From Channa striata (Eukaryota > Chordata > Actinopteri > Anabantiformes > Channidae): DNA of 64,000 nt. The DNA lies in the NCBI GenBank assembly GCA_033026295.1, contig CM065184.1:2131001-2195000 (forward strand). The letters run 5' to 3'. Below the pieces are notes generated by a model, which was given only the letters and a program-made list of their open reading frames with translations, searched no databases and was not told the origin of the DNA. Each line of letters opens with the position of its first letter. Position 1 is the first letter of the stretch. Position numbers and translations under genes: made by a program. This document shows positions 1 through 53,688 of this stretch, in pieces.

Positions 1-615
1 CATAACAACGCATACATGTGGACTCTAGACACAATTTGTACTATTATTTGTAAATGTAATATGAGCATGACCACTGAGCAATGTAATGGTGCGAACATGC
101 AGGGACTGAATTACTACATCTTAGAAAAAAGTTAGAACAATGCTTCTCAACAAGCCACGAGGGAGCTGTATGGTATTTACATTATGTCCAGAGAGACACA
201 TGTGTTTTCCTGTTGGCTGTGTGTGTGTGCGCGTGTGTGTCGGTGGAAGGCTGACAATAAGTGAGTAGTCTTTTGTTATCTTGCTGGTGTCTCCCTAAAC
301 AGAAAAATGTAAGCCACTAAAGAACCGGTGGTCAGTTTCCACCCTTTCATCATTATTTCATCATCATCTAAAAATCTGAGCTGAATTCACACAATGGCAA
401 ATTCATTTCAACAAGACAAGAAAAAAAATGTACACAGTGGAGTTTACATTGCTGATCATGCTTATGAACCAAGCCATCTATTGTAATAAATCTTACGTGT
501 ATGTTTTAGGGTTGGAAATCTTTGCAAATTTGTGCTGATTTGATTCTGATTTAATTCATGAAAAGTCTCAATTTTATAAATGATTTGATAAATATGTAGA
601 TAGAAGGGCATGATG

Positions 616-925
616 TTGCGTAGGGATGTCCCAAAACCACTTTTTCAGACACTGAGTACGAGTAATTACATTTTAACACCCGCCGATACTGAGTACAAGC
701 CACTTAATTAGGCGAAATGCATTTACACTGAAGGTGGAGGTGAAGTACAAGTTTACCACAGCAACGCTGCTCTGTACGTTGTTCCAAGTTTACGCCTTTT
801 TTCATTCCACATTATAACACAAATCAATTTTTAACATCAGTGATTTGATACAGAATGAAATAAGAAATTAATCATGACTTCTATGTACATCCGTTTTTTT
901 GCCCGCCCCTATTATGTGACTAATA
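616..925 (+). repeat. degenerate interspersed repeat
   Basis: Begins TAGGGATGTCCC and contains ACTGAGTACGAGT...CCGATACTGAGTAC, a pattern I recognise from dispersed fish DNA repeats. No matching inverted end or target duplication is seen, so it is probably an old truncated copy. Confidence 0.3.
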
Positions 926-2029
926 TTAAAGGCAAAGGAATAAAAGTTCTTAAAGCTCATGTCATACTAAAATGCGGCTGTCTTGAGTGTTCAGAGCCAC
1001 ACATTCTTTCCCTGGCTTGACTTTTCTCAGAAAGCTCACGCCACTGGCCAAAACCTGCAATTGTTAACAGCAAAGAAAGATTGTTGGAAAAGGGTAGGGA
1101 AGAATGGATTTGGGGAAAACAACACCACCATCACTGCTGCCAGGGAAAGAGAGATGGTGATACTCCTAATTCTCAAGTATCCCTGTCCTCTTAGTGTTGC
1201 TCTCATTTAGCTCCTGGTGTGGAAATACACAGAGGATTACATCCATCAAGTCGGCCCTCCTCAAAGCACCAAAGGCCATAGCTTTATTACTCCTGCCCCG
1301 TGCCAGGCAATGTGGGCCACGGCTGTTTTTGACATGTGTTGAGAGCATTGTCTGGTGTCGAGTTGGTTTAGTGCTGGTCTGTCTGTTGTTAAGTTAAGTT
1401 CTGGGTGTATCAGCAGAGGGTTAGGGGATGTTGGACGGATTCAAGTTATTCCTGTGTGTTTTAAGATGTTGTATCAAAGACAAGGGCCTTGGCCAGGCTT
1501 TTTGGAGGACAAAGTGCGTCAAATTTAGTTTCAATACTTAATCTAATATTTGGGATGGGTCAGTTTGGAACCAAATCCAATCCATGCAGTAAAAGTTGTG
1601 TGTCAGGACTAGATGGAAGCATCTTTTTGTGTGTGCGTTCGACACCTCTTCACTGTGTGTATGGGAGAAAGTCGGCTGGTTGCTACAGTCAGTCTCGGTG
1701 GCTGCCGCGGTTCCCAGCTCTCTACTTGAGTTACCAGTTGTTCTTTGGAAATAACAGAAGAAGTCTCTCCCTTGAGCAAAAACATCTGCTACCTGTTACA
1801 CAGACTCTCTTGCGTATTAACATGAACTTGTTTGAAAAAGTCAAACACAATATCCTCAAGTCAGCATAAACACACCACCAGTGTGGGACATACAAGTACA
1901 CACACACAGTCATTTTATTAAAGTCTAAAACATCTTCACCACCCCATGAAACACGCAAATGCACAATATTAAACACACACAGAGCCAATTGCATGAATAG
2001 CCTCTGTCAGTGACTATGTTTACATGCAG

Positions 2030-2640
2030 TTAATAAGCAGGTTTCTCAGAAAAGCAGCTTTGTCGGATAATTGGAAAGCGAGTTTAGATGCACGTAAGAA
2101 ATCTGGTTACTGGAAATCAACGAATACACGCAGCAGATGAGTAATCAGATTTTCCCTCGACCGCGACATATTTTGGAAGTCTGGCTCACAGATTTTTAAC
2201 TGTACAGCGACAGAGGGTACTGCTCTCTGACTTTTATTTTTGCTGTGTTCCTGTCTCTGATGAATGCAGTGACAACACAGGGCGAAAGAGGAATAAAGAG
2301 GCGAAACAGACACGCAGACAGTTTGAATTTTTAAAAAAAAAAGTGCAGTGGGAAGCAGCTCTTTTTCAGTCAGACTTTGGGCAGACGTTGATTTGAAAAC
2401 GAGCCGGCAGCGCTCCACTAACGATCTCTCCTTTCATTCTGCCTTTTACTGCCCACATGTGCTGTTGGAGAAACCTGGTTATGTGAATACATGGCAGAGA
2501 AATTGGCGATCTTCAGCAGAAATGTACCTGGGGAAATGTGGTTTCCCCAATCTCCTATACGGATATCAAAAACCGAATTTCCTGTTTACAGGACAGTTAG
2601 GAAATCAGCTTTCTTGAGAAAACCTATTTCTGTTTTTATT
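2030..2640. mobile_element. MITE-like element with imperfect inverted ends
   Basis: The left end near 2037 (AGGTTTCTCAGAAAAGCAG) is mirrored near 2600-2625 (reverse complement AGGTTTTCTCAAGAAAGCTG). The left flank CTATGTTTACATGCAGTTAA resembles ends of common fish DNA transposon remnants. There is no transposase ORF. The limits are approximate and no target duplication could be defined. Confidence 0.4.
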
Positions 2641-2704
2641 ATTGTCAGACTATACTACCTGACTACAGCTCTACTGCTCCTGCTGTGACAGAACCGCCTT
2701 CCCA

Positions 2705-2750
2705 TGCTTTGGATAAAAGCGTCTGCCAAATGACTAAATGTAACTGTAAA
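2705..2750 (+). repeat. fish SINE/LINE-type 3' tail fragment
   Basis: TTTGGATAAAAGCGTCTGCC followed by AAATGACTAAATGTAA is a tail seen at very many places in teleost genomes. It is a fragment only; I cannot name the parent family with certainty. A weaker look-alike is at 33578-33602. Confidence 0.45.
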
Positions 2751-4774
2751 CTGAATGTTTTTAGTTCATGTTTAACACTTCCTTGGTGAAAAAGAAGATG
2801 TAAATGTTTTCAACATAGTAACCCATACTAGCAAACATTAAGGAAAGAAATTACCAGCAGGCATATTTTGTAACATCTGACCAGAGCCAAGCAAGAAGTC
2901 TTCGTTTATTTCCAGTCTTTATGCGAAGCTATCCAGCTGCTGGCAGTAGTTTTGTGTTTACCGTACAGACATGAGAACAGAACCAATCTTTCCATCTACA
3001 GAAAATAAATAAATGAATATGTCTGAAAATTGGAACCGTTGCTTTACGTATATTTGCTGAAATAAGGCTGAGTGAAGAGTAAACAGAAGCAGTAATAGAA
3101 TGCTAAAAAGAACGGTGCAAAAATGAGACAAAATGACAAATAGACGGGAGGTGTAGGTGTGTTATTCTCTCTGAAACAAGATTGCTAGATTCAATACAGC
3201 TGAACACTGTGTGGGGTTTCACAGTTTAATGTGATTTTGTTGTTAGACATAGAAACACAAGTGTGATATACTGTATTCTTGTATTTTTTTTTCTAAACTG
3301 TTAAAAAGAAGAACAACATTAAAGGTTGAATAAAAATGATATCTACTGGGGATTCAAAGCTGCTGCCAAGAATGTTTGAAATTGCTCTACTGGTCATGCA
3401 TGAGATTAGATCCCACACAGACAACTGACGTGCAGAACTGAAGCTCTAAAATGAAAAGGGGGTAGCCGTAAAAAGTAGTAGTAGTAGTAGTAGTGAAGCA
3501 GGGTATGCAGGGTCGCCATGATGAACACACAAATGCACCATTCTTTTCCCTAAAGGCACCATAGAAAAACAGAACATAAGTGCACAGTACCCATCGCCAT
3601 TTTGTTGGGTCTGTCAGCAAAAGGTGAAAGAGAGGTTTTCTTGTAAATGGACTGTCATAGACGATATGACTGGCAGGTTGCAGAGACTGCTGGACAAAGG
3701 ACCCATTTTTTGTTGGTACAATTGTGGTGACAAGAGGTCATTTGGTAAAATAAAAAAAACTGCCATGTCATATGTTGTGTTAAATGGGAATAATTTCTAC
3801 TTTGTTATTCTGCAACTTTATATACACCTAGAAATGTTCAAAGATTCGAGATATCCGAAGGTATAGAGACGACAGAATATAAAGACTGCCTACTGTTACA
3901 ACATCTATTACATAAGACGTAACACAGAGCAGGACAACATTCGATCTCACCCTTTTGTACGTAAGGGGAAAAAGATGGGAACAAAGAAAAGACAAAGAGG
4001 AAAAAATAAGGAATATGAGACGGCACGAAAGAGAGAAGACAAGAAGCAGGGAGAGACAGATGGAAAGGAAATAGATGGGAGATGGACGAGAAGAGAAAAA
4101 CAAAGACCAAGAGGAGACATCTGGGGAAGCTCCACACACAATGGCCTTGATGATATAAACTCCCCTCTCCTCCTGAAATCTCATCTAAGCCTTTAAGAGG
4201 CCCGTATCCCCTCCTTCTCAACCTCAGCATCCTTTCCTTCATCCCACAGCGGACCTCCATGCACTCCAGACCACTATCAAACCATAAGTGTGCCATCAAG
4301 TTCCGAAATAAGCAGAGCAGTTTTCATTTTTTGTGCTGACTCCTCAGCACGTTTCCTTCTGCTCTACGCCTCCAGCTCCCCCACCGACCCCACCAGCGAT
4401 GTTCAATAAAAGACCGGGGAAACTCGTACTCCCCCTTTTCCTCTGCGTATGTTGAAATTACCAGCAGACTGTTTGGTTGTGTTTGTCAGTGTGTGATGAC
4501 AGAACTAAACAGTGGTATTTACCCTGCGATAACCGCCATGTCTGGACAGACCGTGTGGATACTGGGTGTGTGGGACTGACTGAGAATGTGTACATGTGCG
4601 TATGTGTGTACATTGATGCTTAATGCAAACTATGTGGGTGTGCATTTCAGATTCGGGTTGTGTCATCTTATAAAACTAATAGAGTGTGTGTTCTGCAGTT
4701 GTAGTGTGCACAGTGACTAGAGCACCGATGTGCACTGAGTGTACTGATTTCTGTGGATGTGTGTAAAAGCAGAC

Positions 4775-49182
<44,408 letters not shown>

Positions 49183-49713
49183 TACTCTGACCTGTGTGAA
49201 CAGCATCATCAATTCAATTATATCCATGCGTGCATCAGGGATTATCTGAATCACTGTGTCCACTATATAAACCTTGTGTTATATCTAAAACTTATATATA
49301 CATAAACCACTGGCTTGTATATGGAGCATATAAACCTCAGATCTGTCCAAACCAAGCGGAACACAGAGTGTTCATCAAGCTTCTCTAACGGTCCATTTGG
49401 TATCACCTATTATTGCAAATTACATTGTGTTTGTTTTTTACCCATGTCATTCCCACCCACACCCCGTTCCTCTCACGACCACATACACACTTTATGTCCT
49501 CACTTCCTAAGGTTAACGTAGCGCCCTGTATATATGTGTCTTTACCCTGGCTAAACGTCGTGTTGCTAGGACTGTTAGCTAACTACTGTTTTACTGACTG
49601 ACTCTACACCCTAAACATTCGAGACGAACACTGCAAACGATGAAACAATACAACAACAGGTGCCAAACAGCTTCATAAATGTGTTATGTTAAACATATTT
49701 AACGTTTACTTAC

Positions 49714-49810
49714 CTCAGTTGAGCATGTGGTTTACTTGGAGCACTGCTGCTTTATCTGGACGCTGTAACTCTCACAGTTCGAGGAAGAAAGGCTTCACTT
49801 CCGGTGGAAA
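49714..49810 (-). other. thada: thada exon 1, 5' untranslated
   Basis: On the minus strand a strong donor CTGAG|GTAAGTAAA ends at 49714, and the next exon has a clean acceptor nine bases before the start codon. No ATG in frame with the THADA start lies in this exon, so I read it as leader. The right end is a guess: transcription probably starts around the CCGGAAGT (ETS) motif at 49797-49805. Confidence 0.7.
49797..49805 (-). promoter_or_regulatory. ETS-family site in thada promoter
   Basis: ACCGGAAGT on the minus strand, the classical GABPA/ELK core, sits at the presumed transcription start of thada. Such sites are usual in TATA-less housekeeping promoters. No TATA box is seen on the minus strand nearby. 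Function is inferred from position only. Confidence 0.5.
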
Positions 49811-50499
49811 AAAATGTTTAGAATATAAGACAAACTACCATTTATCAATTATACAGTATCTAGTCTTTTTAATTTAAAAAGTAAAAAGAGAAAATGATTA
49901 AATAATTAATGGAAATTATTTGTAAAATATATCGTTCATTTTAAGTCAAGCTGGTTGGGTTTCCTATGATATGTTACAGATTAAATATATGCAAAATTAA
50001 TACTACATATCTTAAAATAATTTACAGTTGGTGCAACCTTTCTTATTAGTGCAATGTAATGAGTGTAATGGGTTGCAGGTAAAGAAAGAGAGAAAAACTG
50101 ACAAGTAAATTCAAATTTATTAATGATTTACCAGTGTGAGTATACAAATATATTTTACCTAAATGTCTGTTTTCAAAAATTCCTTAACTCATGTAAAAAT
50201 AACTATACAAAATCCATTAAATTGTATTTTATGGAAGCCCTTCTTGAACATTTATTTTAAAGTGTTCCGTGTGTGTAATGTTTGTTCTATTTGTGTTATG
50301 TCATTCATATTTGTTTTCTTAAACATGATTTTATTTCTGTCCGTACACAAGAAGCAGTCATGTTTTCGGTTATTTTACCGAAAAGTACATTTACTTAGGT
50401 GATCCTTTCTGATATTTTGAATGTAGCAGAAAGGAAAAAATAAAAAAATAGGGTTTCCTGTGTTCTCACTAACTTGACAGACTCGTGGTCCATGCCGCA
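49811..50499. other. AT-rich spacer between the two promoters
   Basis: Very AT-rich stretch between the thada leader exon and the CRE-bearing block. No exon or recognisable repeat is seen. Confidence 0.5.
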
Positions 50500-50720
50500 C
50501 AAGTCTGACGTCACTTCCGAAAAATGGTTAGAACCCGCCTTCTGCCTATGAAATAGCGCTCGGGGTTTTAATTGGTGCAGGTCGTACGTCAATCATTGAC
50601 AGACCTCGTGGTTTTGCCGCGCTGAGAAACGCCTACCAAGTCTGTAATTGGACGTACCTCATCAAGCCACACCCTCTAAATCCCACCCCGTGCCCAACTT
50701 TCGCCTGAGAGCTGGAATGA
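50500..50720 (+). promoter_or_regulatory. plekhh2-side promoter: CRE, ETS and CCAAT motifs
   Basis: The palindromic CRE TGACGTCA lies at 50506-50513, overlapping an ETS core CACTTCCG (50512-50519). Inverted CCAAT boxes (ATTGG) are at 50571-50575 and 50647-50651, and several CpGs occur (50460-50720). The interval to the right of 49.81 kb is AT-rich until about 50.46 kb, so the two promoters are separate patches about 700 bp apart, not one compact bidirectional promoter. Function is inferred from motifs. Confidence 0.5.
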
Positions 50721-50859
50721 AAGTCTTTGGAAAAGAGAATTTTACAGCTTTTGCTCATGTATTAGGATTTCTCTATAGGACTAATAAAAACACATAGACG
50801 CTGGAGTCGGAATGACGTGAAGTCCTTCGCAAAGTGTCTTTACATCAACATACTCAAGG
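50700..50859 (+). other. plekhh2: plekhh2 exon 1, 5' untranslated
   Basis: A strong donor CTCAAGG|GTAAGTCG ends at 50859, downstream of a CpG-containing, CCAAT-bearing stretch. The next exon begins 13 bases before the PLEKHH2 start, so this is read as a leader exon. The start is approximate. It may contain a 26-codon upstream ORF from 50717. Confidence 0.55.
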
Positions 50860-51699
50860 GTAAGTCGAGACACTTGAAAAGCTCTTTCTTTTTAATTAAA
50901 TGGGAACGTGCGAAGAGTTGGATCTGCCAGTTTTAGCTAACGGTCTCTTCTTTATGATTCAAGCTCGTGGAACAAGTTGACATTAAACATATTTCGCCTT
51001 TTGTTTGTTATAACTGACATGTGATAATGATAATTTAGTTGAGGACAGTGAATACAGTAGTTTTTACAGTTTGCCATTACTGTTATTTTTATTGACTGTT
51101 TTGAAGCAAAAAAGGTTGTGCTATTCATACTAGCAAGTGTTTTATTTAGCTTAGCTTTGCCTTCTGCTTTGTAGCCCTAAAATGGAAACACTAAAATTCA
51201 TTAGACAGTCAATTTAAAGTGCCACAAATTATACAATGTTACATATTTAACTCAGAGAGGCTCACTGCTTAGTAATTTACAGGAATTGTTTCAAAGTTTA
51301 TTTTTTACTATAATAAATATTACGTATATGATTCGTGCATTTAGCTACCAGTTTATCATTTCTTATGCACGTTTGTTGTATAGTAAAAATAGATAATCTC
51401 CACACACAAATACAGGAACAGTGAGAAATAGGATGTATATCTCTTCATTTCTCACTCCAGACCGACATGCTGGAAAGCTGATAACACACTCCGGTTCGCT
51501 GGTTCTCTTTAGTGACACTGACTTTACTCAACAGGAAGTCAGACAGAAAGATAATCACAGAGAGAAAGAGATACAAAGAAACACTGGGAGCCAGGGTGAG
51601 GAGGTTAAGTGTTCTTTAACATTTCAACCACCCACATCCTTTTATCATCACTGTGGAATGATGCTTGGTCGACAGGGAATAGATGAGTCCTATATTACA

Positions 51700-52127
51700 A
51701 AAAAATTATAAATATTTAATTAAGTCTTATTTACATAGCACCAAATCGTAACAGAGTCATCTCGAGGCACTAGACAATATAAGGCCGTAACCTTATTGAA
51801 CTATAGAGAAACCCCCAAAAATCCCCCTTGAGCAAGCATTAAGCAACGGTGGAGAGAAAAAACTCTAACAGAAGAAGCTTCGAGCAGAACCGGGCTCAGG
51901 GTGGCCATCTGCATCGATTGGTTGGGGTACAGAGGCAGAAACGTAAAGAGGGGAAACAAAAGCCAATAAAAAAGATGATGAACAACCTCCAGGTGCCAAC
52001 CCCACATATTGTCTAGAACACAACAATTCCTTGCTGTCACACCTGGAAAAAGGACAGAGAAAAAGAGAAAGAGGAAGAGAGAGGAGAGGCACACAGCCCT
52101 GATGCTCATGGGCTTGGAAGAAAACAC
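51700..52127 (-). repeat. dispersed fish-type repeat
   Basis: Contains ATAGCACCAAATCGTAACAG, TCATCTCGAGGCACTAGACA, GGAGAGAAAAAACTCTAACA, CGAGCAGAACCGGGCTCAGG and GGCCATCTGC, a phrase order known from a common fish interspersed repeat. The orientation of the parent element is uncertain. Minus-strand open frames here belong to the repeat. Confidence 0.5.
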
Positions 52128-52403
52128 AGATGGTTAGAATATGCAGTGATTTTCAGTAAAAGTACATGTAATCTTGTCTCATCAGTAGGACTATGAGGAC
52201 TCTACTTTACATATTGGGTATAATTAAGTTAATTAATTGAGAGTGGAACCAATGCACTGGTTGGGAATTTAACTATTCTTCTAGGATCTTAGTGAAATAT
52301 CTTACCCCAAAAAAAGGACATTTTACCAAGTTCCCCATTCAGTAGATTAACTTTTGGTTACTTTTGTTTTAAATAATAAAAAAATACATCTAATTAGTGT
52401 AAT

Positions 52404-52492
52404 TCAGAGAGGAAGATGCCCAGGATAGAGTGAAGTGGAAAAGGATGATTCGCTGTGGCGACCCCTGATGGGAAAAGCCGAAAGAGTAGTAG
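52404..52492 (+). mobile_element. 5'-truncated LINE 3' end
   Basis: The insert is 89 bp and reads WKRMIRCGDP-stop, the C-terminal end of a fish LINE reverse transcriptase protein, followed by GGGAAAAGCCGAAAGAGTAG and a short AGT tail. It is flanked by perfect 19-bp direct repeats TACATCTAATTAGTGTAAT at 52385-52403 and 52493-52511, the mark of target-primed insertion. Confidence 0.88.
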
Positions 52493-53552
52493 TACATCTA
52501 ATTAGTGTAATGATAATAAAAGGACTACAGGTGATCCCTTGAAATAATTAAAATTTATTTTAGGTTAAACTATTAACTGTGTGTAACTATTAATTAACTA
52601 AAATTTTAAAGTTGATTTTACAAAGATGTGAAAACATAAATATATTAAAACAAACCTTACTTTTACAATATGACTGACAAGTGCAGTTAGAGATGTTACA
52701 GTAACATGTTGAGTAATTTAATGTGATACATAATGTTATATGAACAATATCCTCTATCAACTGTCAGTGTCATCTTCCTGTTTTTTCTGGCTTTTGTCAG
52801 TGTTTACCACAGCAAACAAGCAACAAAAATACATCTGTGGAAACCAGTTTATGGCCATCCTCCACACATGTTTGCAGTCTCTTTGTAAGGATGCCAAGCT
52901 GGTAATGAGAGGTTCGTGCTTGGAAGAGAAACCCAGGCCTTCTTTCTTTCTATCCTCTCCCTCCTCCTCCTTTCATTTTCCCCCATCAGAGATCTTCATC
53001 TGTCTCTCTCATCTCTTTTCTATTGCTCTCTTTCTATATTTACCATCTGTTTTCCAATGATAGCCCTGGAAAACGTGATGCAAGTCTGTCCCAGGGAGGG
53101 TGTTAGGGTGTTTTGGAGCAATAGTGGTGTTTTTTTCTGTTTAGTCAGGCTAAGAGATACGCCCACTGCCCACACGGGTCCAACTGGACTCGACCCTGGA
53201 ATATTTCAGGTGCTGGCAGTAGCAAAACATCTGCACAACAACAAACCCTCTGTATTTTTTTTTTCGTCAGTGTCTACAGTTGTTTGAGGGTACTTTGGTT
53301 TGGGAGTTTCAGTACTGTATAGTTTTGCATACAACTGGATATGTTCTAAGTCAGAGATGTTTATTATTAGCTAAAACATGTTGACTGTTGTTTACTATAT
53401 TGCGCCCTTGAGCAAGACAGTGATCTGGTGATCTCTTCTTTAGTGGAAATAAATGAAAATCCATTTTTTCCACAGAAAGCCAATAGGAGATTGCTGTTTT
53501 ATTATCTGCACACTGGCTCTCTCTCTGTCACTAGTGTTTCTGTGTGTTACAG

Positions 53553-53688
53553 AAGCTCAGCCAATATGGCAGATAAGGAGGAAGCCATGAGCCAGGAGGA
53601 CTGGAAGGAGAAGTGTATGGTCCTAGAGGCTCTGCTCATGAAGTTCAGGATGCAGATCATCAAGATTCGAGAACTCACCGCTGATAAG
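53553..53688 (+). CDS. plekhh2: plekhh2 exon 2 (start codon exon)
   Basis: Acceptor GTGTGTTACAG|AAGCTC, 13 leader bases, then ATG at 53566. Codes 41 residues from MADKEEAMSQEDWKEKC to IKIRELTADK. Donor GATAAG|GTTGGC, phase 0. The W-K-E-[KR]-C-x-x-L-E and K-F-R-x-Q motifs identify the family. Confidence 0.93.

Larger units (their letters stand above)
1..4774. other. thada intron (left part), no exon seen
   Basis: I searched the minus strand for the family segment that follows QNHIHGTLLQ and saw nothing resembling it. The stretch holds a degenerate repeat (about 616-925), a MITE-like element (about 2030-2640), a fish-type repeat tail (2705-2750), a purine-rich tract (3960-4130) and a short (GTA)n run near 3475-3495. 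The rest is unannotated AT-rich DNA. Confidence 0.6.
50860..53552. other. plekhh2 intron 1
   Basis: It holds a dispersed repeat (51700-52127), a truncated LINE end with target duplication (52385-52511) and a pyrimidine-rich tract around 52935-53045. Nothing else is recognised. Confidence 0.55.

Noticed and set aside
1489..1869. 126-codon open frame on the plus strand
   Set aside because: No recognisable domain, no splice sites of quality, located in the thada intron; open by chance.
3838..4299. 153-codon open frame on the minus strand
   Set aside because: It mirrors the purine-rich tract of the plus strand (S/F/L-rich) and does not resemble the next THADA segment.
4668..4774. Continuation of thada exon 29 past CTGCAG (VCFYTHPQ...)
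   Set aside because: The added residues do not follow the family, and phase 0 at CAG|GTCTGC fits; however the donor is weak, so this border stays uncertain.
53428..53565. Upstream in-frame extension of the plekhh2 start (ATG at 53428)
   Set aside because: The extension crosses the pyrimidine-rich tract and acceptor TTACAG before 53553, so it is intron sequence; the family starts at the MADKEE position.
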